NCBI GenBank assembly: GCA_958426425.1
Contig: CATZYY010000016.1
Span: forward strand, 1-28,607
Direction: 5' to 3'
DNA length: 28,607 nucleotides
Origin: an uncultured Oscillospiraceae bacterium
GTDB taxonomy: Bacteria; Bacillota; Clostridia; Oscillospirales; Oscillospiraceae
The position numbers were made by a program, and so were the translations under genes. Position 1 is the stretch's first letter. Each line of letters begins with the position of its first letter. Shown piece after piece: positions 14,675 to 22,283 of the stretch. The notes under the pieces were generated by a model. That model saw nothing but the letters and a program-made list of their open reading frames with translations. It had not been told where the DNA came from and made no database searches.

Positions 14675-15622
14675 TCACATCCGCTCCTTCACTGTCAACG
14701 TCATGGTCTCTCCCCGGTCGGCAGAGGCGGTATTCTCCACCTCCGCCACCCGGTACTCGCCCGCAAGGCCCAGCCGCCCCAGTTCCAGCTGTACCCGGTC
14801 CCCCGGAAATACTTGGAAAGCCCCCGGCAGCTGTATGGCGGCGGACCACTCCTCCTCTTTGGACCGGGCGATCTGATATTCTCCGGTGTAGCGCATGGCG
14901 GCCCAGGTGCTCTGTCCCGGCGTATACACCACCCGGCGGCACTGTCCGCCCCGGCTCATCATGTCCTGGTTGTAGACGCTGTAGGCGGTGTTGCGGGTCT
15001 TATCAATGACCAGCACCTCCGTCAGCACCCCATAGTGGTCCTCCCGCACCGTGCAGGAGAGCACCGGACTGTTCTCCCCGATCACCAGCTTCCGCTGGGC
15101 CTCCTGCTCCGGCGCGGCCACCAGCTTTCCGTCCTGCCGGAACCGGGGGGTGAAATTCCCATAGGTCCGGCAGAAATCCTCCAGCACCTTCCATTGGCTG
15201 GTTCCCGCCGCGGCGGTAAACACAGAGTCGGCGGACAGAGCCGCGATCTCCGCCGCGGAGATTCCATAGGGCTCCACGTGACACCGGACAATCTCCGCCA
15301 GCGTGGCTCCCTGGTAAGTGACAGGCCGGGTCTCATTGTCCAGCAGCCGGGCGGCGTATCCCCTGCCGGAGATGGTGGCGGTGAGGCCGCTGGAGGATAA
15401 ATCCACCGTATACTCATCCACAATGGCCCGCAGCAGCACCGTCTCGCCGTCCATGGCCAGGAAACCTGCCGCCAGGTGCAGCGGCTCCGCCATCTCCGCC
15501 TCATAGGGGAAGGTCGCGGTATAGCTGTCACAGGGCACGGAGCCGGTATAAGTTACCTGCCACTGTGTCAGAGGTGGCAGGTCAAAGGTTCTGTGGTCGC
15601 AGGTGATGATCCTTCCCGTCAT
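14675..15622 (-). CDS. phage late control D / XkdQ-like baseplate hub protein
   Basis: 315 residues of the gpD / gp27-like hub family. The start MTGRIITCDHRTFDLPPLTQ and segments SGRGYAARLLDNETRPVTYQ, TLAEIVRCHVEPYGIS and WKVLEDFCRTYGNFTPRFRQ, with the closing AEVENTASADRGETMTLTV, are typical of XkdQ. Its ATG overlaps the stop of the LysM gene (ATGA). It links the tail tube to the spike. Confidence 0.88.
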   Translation of the reverse strand: MTGRIITCDHRTFDLPPLTQWQVTYTGSVPCDSYTATFPYEAEMAEPLHLAAGFLAMDGETVLLRAIVDEYTVDLSSSGLTATISGRGYAARLLDNETRPVTYQGATLAEIVRCHVEPYGISAAEIAALSADSVFTAAAGTSQWKVLEDFCRTYGNFTPRFRQDGKLVAAPEQEAQRKLVIGENSPVLSCTVREDHYGVLTEVLVIDKTRNTAYSVYNQDMMSRGGQCRRVVYTPGQSTWAAMRYTGEYQIARSKEEEWSAAIQLPGAFQVFPGDRVQLELGRLGLAGEYRVAEVENTASADRGETMTLTVKERM

Positions 15623-16206
15623 GGCATCTGCACCCTGTCCCCTGGGTAGATCAAATTGGGATTTTTGATCTGAGGGTTGGCGGCGATCAGCGCCGTCAGG
15701 GACACGCCATACGCCTTGGCAATGCCCCACAGGGTATCTCCTTTCTTCACGGTGTAGCAGGCGCCCTCTCCCCCGGCGGTACCTGATGTTCCCGCACCTG
15801 TGCTCTCCGACTGACCGCCGCTCTCGGCGGTTACCTCTGTCAGGCCTGTTTTCCCCCCCTGGTCTTCCCAGAACTCAAAGGTGTAACGCACATAGTCCGG
15901 CAGGGGCTCCTCCGCCAGGGACAGCGACACAAAGTAGGCGCTGGCCGCCGGCCACACCGGGTGTACCAGCAGCCCCGGCCCTGTCTGGTCAAAAACCGTC
16001 TCCAGTTTTTCAAATTCCTCATAGGCACCCTCTCCGGCAAACACCCCCTCGCCCCGCAGAACCCGGTAGGTATTCCCCAGATCCTGAAGGCAGTAACCGC
16101 CGAAGGGCACCTTGTGAGCCGCCAGACACCGCCGGTACTCCACCGTATAGGTTTCCGGGTTGTGGGGCCAGGTGTATTCCTTATAGCGCATGGGCTCCAG
16201 TCTCAT
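15619..16206 (-). CDS. LysM-domain tail protein (XkdP-like)
   Basis: 195 residues. The N-terminal tail-protein domain (RYKEYTWPHNPETYTVEYRR, LQDLGNTYRVLRGEGVFAG) is followed by a Gly/Ser/Thr-rich linker and one C-terminal LysM peptidoglycan-binding domain (YTVKKGDTLWGIAKAYGVSL, LIAANPQIKNPNLIYPGDRV). In PBSX this is XkdP, between tape measure and XkdQ. The ATG at 16206 has GGAGG 10 bases upstream; an ATG at 16215 is too close to it. Confidence 0.88.
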   Translation of the reverse strand: MRLEPMRYKEYTWPHNPETYTVEYRRCLAAHKVPFGGYCLQDLGNTYRVLRGEGVFAGEGAYEEFEKLETVFDQTGPGLLVHPVWPAASAYFVSLSLAEEPLPDYVRYTFEFWEDQGGKTGLTEVTAESGGQSESTGAGTSGTAGGEGACYTVKKGDTLWGIAKAYGVSLTALIAANPQIKNPNLIYPGDRVQMP

Positions 16207-16223
16207 GGCCCGCATTCCTCCTC

Positions 16224-16916
16224 TCAGTACAGGCGAAAGCCTCCGTCATAGCGGCGGGCATCCCGCTGAAAGGCCCTGGACAGCGCCGCCGGATCGGAGA
16301 GTCCTCCTCCCTCTGTGCGCCGCAGTTCCGCCACCAGCTGAATCGCTCCGTCCTCCGCGGACTCCGGCGCAGAGGCAGGGGCCCACGCCGCGGCGGCCTC
16401 CCCCACGCCTCCTGAACGGAAAAACCGGAAACCGGCCCGTTCCGTCCCGTGGGACACCCAGGCGGTTTCGCCTGCCTCCGCGCCGTGGGCTTTGGGAGCT
16501 GTGGTTCCATTTTCCGCCATCCGCCCCAGGACTGTAGTCCCGTACTGCGGGTCTGAAAACATGGCTGTTTTCAAGCCGCTCTCTCCAGCGCGCCCCGCCA
16601 AGGTCCCCCTTTTGCTGGCGGCAAGTGCCTCCAACGCCGTCCGAAGAGCCGCTGCTTCTCCGGCGGGAGCATTTTCTCCCAAAGCACTCAGATACGCTCC
16701 CGTTGCCTGATTCGCCATTCCCCTCCAGGGCAGGTCCACCGCCGCCACCGCCCCGGCGGACCCGCGAAGCTCCCAGAGGGGAAGGTCCCCGGCCTCCGTC
16801 CAGAACGCCTGGTCAGCGGTCTGCGGCTCCTCCGGCGGTGTCGCCACAGTCTGTCCCGTCAGAAGCGCCGTCAGCAGCAGCCGCTGCCGCTGCAGCTCCT
16901 CTCGGATGTAGTCCAC
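16224..16916 (-). CDS. unknown protein at the place of the tape measure gene
   Basis: 230 residues, rich in Ala and Gly, family not recognised. The N-terminus is helical (YIREELQRQRLLLTALLTG); the middle has RGMANQATGAYLSALGE and AALRTALEALAASKRG; the end is a distinctive LSRAFQRDARRYDGGFRLY. In PBSX-type clusters the tape measure gene (xkdO) lies exactly here, between the small tail gene and the LysM gene, but it usually codes for over 600 residues with hydrophobic stretches; neither is present. The GTG at 16916 follows AAAAGGGGTGAGAAC. It begins 4 bases after the preceding stop. A mini tape measure, a substitute or an unrelated protein are all possible. Confidence 0.7.
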   Translation of the reverse strand: MDYIREELQRQRLLLTALLTGQTVATPPEEPQTADQAFWTEAGDLPLWELRGSAGAVAAVDLPWRGMANQATGAYLSALGENAPAGEAAALRTALEALAASKRGTLAGRAGESGLKTAMFSDPQYGTTVLGRMAENGTTAPKAHGAEAGETAWVSHGTERAGFRFFRSGGVGEAAAAWAPASAPESAEDGAIQLVAELRRTEGGGLSDPAALSRAFQRDARRYDGGFRLY

Positions 16917-16920
16917 GTTC

Positions 16921-17235
16921 TCACCCCTTTTCCAGAGCCCGGAAGCGCTCCTGGTCAAAGGCGGGATTCACGGTCTCCGGCGCCGAGGTCGGCTCGTCCA
17001 TCAGCCGCCGCAGCAGCGTCTCCATCTGCCGCCCTGTCAGCTGCTCCAGCACCTCCGCCGCGCTTTCAAAGGCAAGGTGTTCCCCTTGAAAGCAGCACTC
17101 CGCCAATACCTGGGCATTGCATAAAAGGCACCGCTCCATGGGCTCTTCCGTTTTCTCCCGGGTGTCCCGCCAGATCTCCAGCAGGCGGCCTGCGGTCACA
17201 GGCCGCAGGCCGTCGATATCCTCCGGCCGCATCAT
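16921..17235 (-). CDS. small phage tail protein, likely tail assembly chaperone (XkdN position)
   Basis: 104 residues, mostly helical, with a short Cys motif (ERCLLCNAQVLAECCFQGEH) and SAAEVLEQLTGRQMETLLRR. Position right after the tail tube gene is that of XkdN-like tail assembly chaperones, which normally coat the tape measure. The ATG overlaps the tube gene stop (ATGA). The function is assigned by position only. Confidence 0.65.
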   Translation of the reverse strand: MMRPEDIDGLRPVTAGRLLEIWRDTREKTEEPMERCLLCNAQVLAECCFQGEHLAFESAAEVLEQLTGRQMETLLRRLMDEPTSAPETVNPAFDQERFRALEKG

Positions 17236-17621
17236 GCGGTTGTCTCGATCCGCTTTGCCGCCACCAGGGTCACCCGCTCAGCCACCATGGCGTTGAGCTG
17301 TCCATCCTCCTGAATGGCGCTCCACTGGCAGCCGCTGTAAATGATTTTCCGGTCCGGCTTGCAGATCACCAGGGAGAAATCCTGAAGGTTATAAAAATTG
17401 ATGCCGTCGGACACTGCCTCCTCCGTGGCGTACAGGCGCGTCAGCTCCAAGGTGTATTTGCACTGCCCCTCAATGGTGCCCACAGGCTCGCTCTCACCAA
17501 AGGCCTCCACGCTCTGGCTGGATTTGCTTGCCTTGGCGGTGTAGCTCTGCACCACCGCGATTTTTCGTCCATCCAGCTCCAGGTAGATATCTGAGCTGGT
17601 AGGAAATCCCTTTGTTTCCAT
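17232..17621 (-). CDS. phage tail tube protein (XkdM-like)
   Basis: 129 residues: METKGFPTSSDIYLELDGRK, then VVQSYTAKASKSSQSVEAFG, CKYTLELTRLYATEEAVSDG and the C-terminal ERVTLVAAKRIETT. This is the compact tube protein of PBSX-like contractile tails, which stacks in rings inside the sheath. The ATG follows AAAGGAGAGAAGC. A long hairpin lies between it and the sheath gene, which may set its mRNA level. Confidence 0.88.
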   Translation of the reverse strand: METKGFPTSSDIYLELDGRKIAVVQSYTAKASKSSQSVEAFGESEPVGTIEGQCKYTLELTRLYATEEAVSDGINFYNLQDFSLVICKPDRKIIYSGCQWSAIQEDGQLNAMVAERVTLVAAKRIETTA

Positions 17622-17639
17622 GCTTCTCTCCTTTCTTTC

Positions 17640-17679
17640 CGGCGCCGGGCGAACCTCTCACGGTCCAAGCCCGACGCCG
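17640..17679 (-). other. hairpin between sheath and tail tube genes
   Basis: Arms 17640-17650 and 17669-17679 pair over 11 positions with one G-U in the minus-strand RNA. The loop has a smaller inner stem (GGACC with GGTTC). There is no T-run, so it is more likely an RNA-processing or stability element than a terminator. Confidence 0.5.
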
Positions 17680-17689
17680 TATTTCTCCC

Positions 17690-18741
17690 TTAAATGGTGA
17701 TGTGAACGGTCAGATAGATCTGGTTAAGGCCGTGAGCCACAGCAAAGGTAAACTCCACCAGACACACGGTGGGGTCCTCGTCGGAAGCGGTCACCGTCAC
17801 CTCACCGTAGCTGTCAATGATCTCCGCCGCCAGCTTTTTCTCCAGCTCCACCACGGTCTGAGACCGGATGGCGCTGCGGGTCTGGGCGGTGTTCTTGGTG
17901 CGGGAGAACTTGCTGCGCAGGCTCTGCCGCACGGCCGGAATCACGTCGTCCACGATCAGAATGGTGGTCAGCTCCCGCCAGGCGGTGTCCGCGCCGCCGC
18001 CGGTGGTGGTACGGGTGGTAATGCCCCGCACGGGAGACACAATGCCGGCGTCACACCGCCTCGCACCAACAGGTCGATGTCATTGTCGCTGTAATCCTCT
18101 GCCACGCCGCCCAGGCCCGCGATCTCCGCGCCGTTTACCGGCGCCGCCGGGTCCCGTTCACAGGCCACCACGCCGGCCAGGGCCGCAGCGGCAAACACGC
18201 CGGGCAGCTCCGCGCCGGTGCTGCTCAGAACGTCCGGCCCCACCAGCACCATTCGCTCACTGTTCAGGGCGGATGCCCGCTCCACCAGCTCCGTGGTAGT
18301 GTCTCCGTCGCCGCCCACCAGGGCGATCCGCTCCCTGCGGGAGGACGACGCATCCTCCACCGCGGACCGCAGCGCCTGCTGGACCTCCAGAGCGGAGCTG
18401 TCACAGATCATGATCTGCACATCCTCCCGGCCCAGTGCCTGGAAGGCCGCCTCATAGGCCGTCGTATCCCCAGTTTCACCAACCCGCACCGCCATCACCG
18501 TGGCGGCGCCATTGGAAAACAGCAGCCGCAGCAGGGTGCTCATACCCGGGCTCTCCGCCAAATCCTCTCCAAAGGCCGCCACACCGGCGGAATAGCTGGT
18601 CAGCGTCATGACCTGTCCCGCGGTGCCGCTGACGGCCTTGGCCGCCACGCCCACGGTCCGTACCGCTCTGCCGCCGCTGACGATGGTGGAGGCGTCATAG
18701 CTGGAGTACACCCCCGGTCTTTCATGAATGATCTCGCTCAA
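17690..18741 (-). pseudogene. contractile tail sheath protein, frameshifted
   Basis: The N-terminal part (18741 to about 18049, about 230 residues) begins with TTG as SEIIHERPGVYSSYDAST and runs to DNDIDLLVRGGVTP. The C-terminal part continues in the -1 frame from about 18048 to 17690: AGIVSPVRGITTRTTTGGGA, TILIVDDVIPAVRQSLRSKF, ARTKNT-like RTKNTAQTRSAIRSQ, then VAHGLNQIYLTVHITI. Joined, they give about 350 residues, a normal clostridial sheath. No slippery heptamer is visible where the frames overlap (about 18041-18085), and a few residues seem missing at the junction, so a small deletion not divisible by three is likely; an assembly error cannot be excluded. The TTG start overlaps the previous stop (TTGA). 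Confidence 0.85.
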
Positions 18742-19229
18742 GTGGTCATAACCCCTTTCAAAATAAAGTCCAGGAAGACTTCGCCTTCCTCCTCCGCTTG
18801 TGCCACAAACAGTGCTCTGCACCGAAGGCGGCCCCGCCGCAGAAACATCTCCGTCTCCCGCTCCCACTGCAGGGCTTCCCAGGCCAGCTCCGCCGGCCGC
18901 ACGCCGGAGGGAAGCTCACCCAGTAGCACGTCCGCCGCCGTCTCACAGCCGCTCTGACACGCCGCTGCCCGGTCAGCCCGGATATCCACAGTGATCTCCG
19001 CCTCCAGCTGCTTGCCGTATACCTCCCGAACAGCCCCGGTCTCGTCCTGGGCCTGTCCCAGGTAGTTGCAAAAGCCCAAGGTCGTTCCCTGGACGGTCCC
19101 CACATCCACTGTGGCTACCGCCGTCTCGTACCGCCGGGCCTCCTGAGGCGGAAACGCCGCCATAGCCGGCAGCCCTGCCGTGGTCAGCGCCTTAATGACG
19201 GCGTCCCGCACCTGTGTCAGTTCTCTCAT
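18738..19229 (-). CDS. phage tail completion / terminator-type protein
   Basis: 163 residues: MRELTQVRDAVIKALTTAG, then an alpha/beta body with YGKQLEAEITVDIRADRAAA and LRRGRLRCRALFVAQAEEEG. The place directly before the sheath gene is that of the tail terminator or completion protein in contractile phages of Clostridia. The ATG overlaps the stop of the preceding gene (ATGA). Name given by position and general fold impression. Confidence 0.65.
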   Translation of the reverse strand: MRELTQVRDAVIKALTTAGLPAMAAFPPQEARRYETAVATVDVGTVQGTTLGFCNYLGQAQDETGAVREVYGKQLEAEITVDIRADRAAACQSGCETAADVLLGELPSGVRPAELAWEALQWERETEMFLRRGRLRCRALFVAQAEEEGEVFLDFILKGVMTT

Positions 19230-19549
19230 TCCGCCGCCTCCCGTTCCTTCTCCAGGGCCGCCCAGTAGTGACACAGCGCCTCACCGATGTAATAAGGCCG
19301 GCAGCTGCGCACCCGGAAAGTCATCTCTTTCCAGGTCAGCGCGTCTCCCGTCTCCAGGGCCGCCTGCCCCAGATACAGCCACTGCCGCCCATCCAGCCAG
19401 CCCAAAGCCGTGGCGGTGTCCGGGACCCGTTCCCCCTTCTCCGTCACCGGCTGTAAAAAGGCCCGGATCTCTGTCTCCGTCTCCCCACGGCACAGGGTAA
19501 CTGTCTGTCCGTATCGGTCCAGCACCTGCCGCACCCAGTCTGTCATCAT
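19226..19549 (-). CDS. phage head closure / head-tail joining protein
   Basis: 107 residues: MMTDWVRQVLDRYGQTVTLC, then IRAFLQPVTEKGERVPDTAT, LDGRQWLYLGQAALETGD and MTFRVRSCRPYYIGEALCHY. This has the small beta-barrel pattern of head-tail joining proteins. The ATG overlaps the previous stop (ATGATGA). The name rests on position after the connector gene and on the short beta-rich pattern. Confidence 0.65.
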   Translation of the reverse strand: MMTDWVRQVLDRYGQTVTLCRGETETEIRAFLQPVTEKGERVPDTATALGWLDGRQWLYLGQAALETGDALTWKEMTFRVRSCRPYYIGEALCHYWAALEKEREAAE

Positions 19550-19911
19550 CCCCGCACCCTCCTGAAGGCAAAGTCCGCCTCCTGGGCAAAGGGCGCCATC
19601 AGCCGCTCCGCCGTCTGGCGCAGGGCCTCTGCCAAGGCGGCGCAGTCCGCTCCGCCCCGACCCTCCACCGACACGTCGCCGGCCTGAAAGGACGCAACGG
19701 CATTGCCGCCGCGCCCCGCCACCAGGTTTGCCGCCGCGGTGAAGGCCGCCGCACAGGGAAAGGCGCTGCCGCAGTCCTCCGGCGTCACGCCCTGCCGCAG
19801 ACGGCCGGTCCACTCTGTCTCCGCCGCCTGACACAGAACCTCCAGCAAAACCGTCTCCGCCTCACCGGCGCCGGACACGGTCCGCGCCAGCTCCAGGATT
19901 GTCTCAAGCAT
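19546..19911 (-). CDS. phage head-tail connector protein
   Basis: 121 residues, mainly helical (MLETILELARTVSGAGEAET, VLLEVLCQAAETEWTGRLRQ, AFPCAAAFTAAANLVAGRGG). Its position right after the major capsid gene suggests a gp6-like connector that docks on the portal. The ribosome binding site is weak (GAAGGGCGG at long range), and a GC hairpin lies just upstream, so expression is probably well below that of the capsid. Confidence 0.62.
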   Translation of the reverse strand: MLETILELARTVSGAGEAETVLLEVLCQAAETEWTGRLRQGVTPEDCGSAFPCAAAFTAAANLVAGRGGNAVASFQAGDVSVEGRGGADCAALAEALRQTAERLMAPFAQEADFAFRRVRG

Positions 19912-19939
19912 CTGTCATCGCCGCCCTTCTCTTATCTCA

Positions 19940-19960
19940 GGCGGGGCCCCAGGCCCCGCC
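19940..19960 (-). other. hairpin after the major capsid gene
   Basis: GGCGGGGCC (19940-19948) pairs perfectly with GGCCCCGCC (19952-19960) around a 3-base loop. It lies 17 bases after the capsid stop. No T-run follows; it probably acts as a partial terminator or 3' stabiliser that lets the capsid be made in excess. Confidence 0.5.
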
Positions 19961-19977
19961 GAATCCCATTCTTCCGA

Positions 19978-21009
19978 TCAGACGGTCAGCACCTTGCTGG
20001 CGCCGTCAAAGAGCTTGGCAAAGCCGGAGATGGAGGTAATGGCCGCCCGTTCCAGCTGACGGTCGATGAGCTTGTCGTACTCCACCGTCACCTCGCTGCC
20101 GCAGATCTGCTCCAGGGCATAGTTCTTGTCCAAGCCGATCAGAGTGCCGGCAGGGCAGGCGGTGGTCCGCAGGAGCTTGGCGCCAAGAGGTGTAGTCAGT
20201 GTGCCGGTGCCCTGGAAGTTCAGCCCCGTCAGGGGATTCTGGAACTCGCTCATTTTCAGCATATCCAGCATCACGTCGCCGGACACCAGCATGGTGTTCA
20301 TAGTGTAGGGATCAAACTGGCTCCAGAAGTCCAGCAGTCCCTCATAGGTCAGTGTACCAGCGGTGCCGGTGATGTGGCCGTCGCCCACTTCAAAGACTGG
20401 CGCGGCGTTGTTGTTGCCGTCGCCGTTCATAATGACATCCACGGCATCCTGTACGTGCATCCGGCCGATGTAAGCGCCGATCTGCCGCAGAGTCACGGAA
20501 AACAGGTCCAGCCGCTGGAACCGGATGGCCTCGTAGGAGGCCACCAGCATCCGGCCCCGCTTGTGCAGGCGGACCAGGTTCTCCTGGGTGCGGACGCTGG
20601 TCTCAGGGATCTGGGCGCCCTCCTCCACACGCTTGAGCTCCTTCTCGCTGTCCGTGGGCACGGAGGCGATGGAGCGGTAGTCCATGCCGTCAAAACGGGT
20701 GACCGTAGCGGTGATGGAGGGAAGGATGCTCTCCTCCTCCAGGCCCTGCCGCACTACCCGGGACACGAACTCCGGGAACAGCACGGAGGAATCAGATGTG
20801 TGGAAGAATTTCTCCACGCAGTCGGACCCGGCACCCTTCACCCGGATGTCAAAGCGCTTGAGCTGCCGCTGGAAGGCGTCCATACCCTCCAGGGGCGTGC
20901 CCCGGTACTGCTCGCTGGGGTCCAGTTCCTCCAGAGTCTGGGAGAAGGTGCGGCCGCTGCGGCCGTACATTCCCTTCTCCAGTCGGATATTTTCATAGTG
21001 ATAAGCCAT
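19978..21009 (-). CDS. phage major capsid protein
   Basis: 343 residues with HK97-type features: N-terminal region MAYHYENIRLEKGMYGRSGR, then KFFHTSDSSVLFPEFVSRVV, ILPSITATVTRFDGMDYRSI, LVRLHKRGRMLVASYEAIRF, DAVDVIMNGDGNNNAAPVFE and the C-terminal YALEQICGSEVTVEYDKLID. It forms the head shell. The ATG at 21009 follows GAGGAGAGGAAAC. The open frame extends further upstream but that part overlaps the decoration gene and is not coding. Confidence 0.88.
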   Translation of the reverse strand: MAYHYENIRLEKGMYGRSGRTFSQTLEELDPSEQYRGTPLEGMDAFQRQLKRFDIRVKGAGSDCVEKFFHTSDSSVLFPEFVSRVVRQGLEEESILPSITATVTRFDGMDYRSIASVPTDSEKELKRVEEGAQIPETSVRTQENLVRLHKRGRMLVASYEAIRFQRLDLFSVTLRQIGAYIGRMHVQDAVDVIMNGDGNNNAAPVFEVGDGHITGTAGTLTYEGLLDFWSQFDPYTMNTMLVSGDVMLDMLKMSEFQNPLTGLNFQGTGTLTTPLGAKLLRTTACPAGTLIGLDKNYALEQICGSEVTVEYDKLIDRQLERAAITSISGFAKLFDGASKVLTV

Positions 21010-21023
21010 GTTTCCTCTCCTCC

Positions 21024-21368
21024 TTACAGTGCGAATGTCACAGTTTCGGCGTCCGTGTCCACATCCACCACCAGATACTCTCTGCCGGTCTCGGCCGTCT
21101 TGACGCCGCCGGCACCGTCGCCCACCAGCACGCTCCAGCCCACGGTAGGCGCGGTTCCGGTATATCCGGCGGTCACCATGCCGCCCAGAGCTACGGAGCA
21201 GGCGTCGCCGCCCCGGCTTACCGACAGCACCACGCCGCAGAAATCCTCCCCGGCGCCGCAGTCGGCCACAGTTCCATTTCCGCTGATCTTCACGAACGCG
21301 CCCTCCGCCAGCTTGGTACAGGCGAAGGTGGCGGCCCACTGACCGATTCCCTCATAAGAAAGCTTCAT
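21024..21368 (-). CDS. phage head decoration-type protein
   Basis: 114 residues, almost all beta strand and turns (MKLSYEGIGQWAATFACTKL, GAFVKISGNGTVADCGAGED, TVGWSVLVGDGAGGVKTAET). Small proteins of this kind lie before the capsid gene in clostridial contractile phages and are thought to sit on or stabilise the head. The ATG at 21368 follows AAGGAGAGGTTGCAG; a TTG two codons earlier is less likely. Confidence 0.65.
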   Translation of the reverse strand: MKLSYEGIGQWAATFACTKLAEGAFVKISGNGTVADCGAGEDFCGVVLSVSRGGDACSVALGGMVTAGYTGTAPTVGWSVLVGDGAGGVKTAETGREYLVVDVDTDAETVTFAL

Positions 21369-21395
21369 CTGCAACCTCTCCTTTTCTTTTCCTTG

Positions 21396-22283
21396 TTACA
21401 CCAGAAATACCGTCTCATCCTCCGCCGGACCGGCGGATATGCCCCGCAGCTGGGGCTGTGGGGGAAACCGCTTGGCCGCCATGTGCTCATAGGCGTATTT
21501 GAGCGCCTGCAGCTCCGGCTCCTCCAGCTTTTCCACCACACTGGACCAGACCTCCCCGGGCACCGTCTCATCGGCCAGCATGGCGAGTCGGGCCACCTCC
21601 CGGCGCAGGGACTTCATGTACCGCCGTCCCAGAGCTGCCTCCCGCTCCAAGGTAATCCGCTCGCGGTCCGCTCCGCCGTAGCGCTTCAGTACGCCGGCGT
21701 CCCGCTGGGCCGGCACGGCCACAAAGGACCACTCGTAGGCGTCGGTGGGCTCTCGCAGCTCCGTGAAGCACAGCTTCCCGTCGTAGATCTCCCCCTTTAC
21801 ATGGTGGCAGGTGCCGGCAGGGGCCCCGCAGACGGAGCACACGCTCTCCGCCACGCTGCACCCCACACTGACCTCCTTTTTGATGCCGCCCTCGATCTCG
21901 GCGATCAACTCCGCGTTCCCCTCCGTCCGCAGCAGATACGCCCAGCCCTTGAGATAGCAGTAGCCATCCCCGGCAGCGGTCATTCTCCCAGGCTCCGCCA
22001 CCACCTCGGTTCGGTAAATGCGGGCCGTCTGTCCCTTAGCGGACCACTGGTGGTCAAAGATGCCGCTCTTGCCCAAAAACAGCTCCCCCAGCCGTGCCAG
22101 GCCAGCGGTCGCAAACCGCTCATAATCCCGGTCCACCTCGTTGTCACACAGCCGCACCGCAAAGGCGTAGACCTGCTGCGCCTCCAGGGGTGTCTTGGCA
22201 TACTGGTTGATGTACGCCAATTCCTCCTTGGCCGGTGTTCCGGCCGCCTGTTCGCTTCGCTCCTTCTGGATTTCCACGCTCAC
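21396..22283 (-). CDS. phage head protein, capsid-maturation-protease-like (XkdF-type position)
   Basis: 295 residues. The body has VYAFAVRLCDNEVDRDYERF, FLGKSGIFDHQWSAKGQTAR, YLKGWAYLLRTEGNAELIAE, IEGGIKKEVSVGCSVAESVC, a CSVCGAPAGTCHH zinc-like motif and CFTELREPTDAYEWSFVAVP, then a helical tail like a scaffold. It resembles a clostridial phage protein found between portal and capsid, probably a prohead protease fused to scaffold; the protease role is inference. The GTG start overlaps the portal stop (GTGA). Confidence 0.75.
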   Translation of the reverse strand: MSVEIQKERSEQAAGTPAKEELAYINQYAKTPLEAQQVYAFAVRLCDNEVDRDYERFATAGLARLGELFLGKSGIFDHQWSAKGQTARIYRTEVVAEPGRMTAAGDGYCYLKGWAYLLRTEGNAELIAEIEGGIKKEVSVGCSVAESVCSVCGAPAGTCHHVKGEIYDGKLCFTELREPTDAYEWSFVAVPAQRDAGVLKRYGGADRERITLEREAALGRRYMKSLRREVARLAMLADETVPGEVWSSVVEKLEEPELQALKYAYEHMAAKRFPPQPQLRGISAGPAEDETVFLV

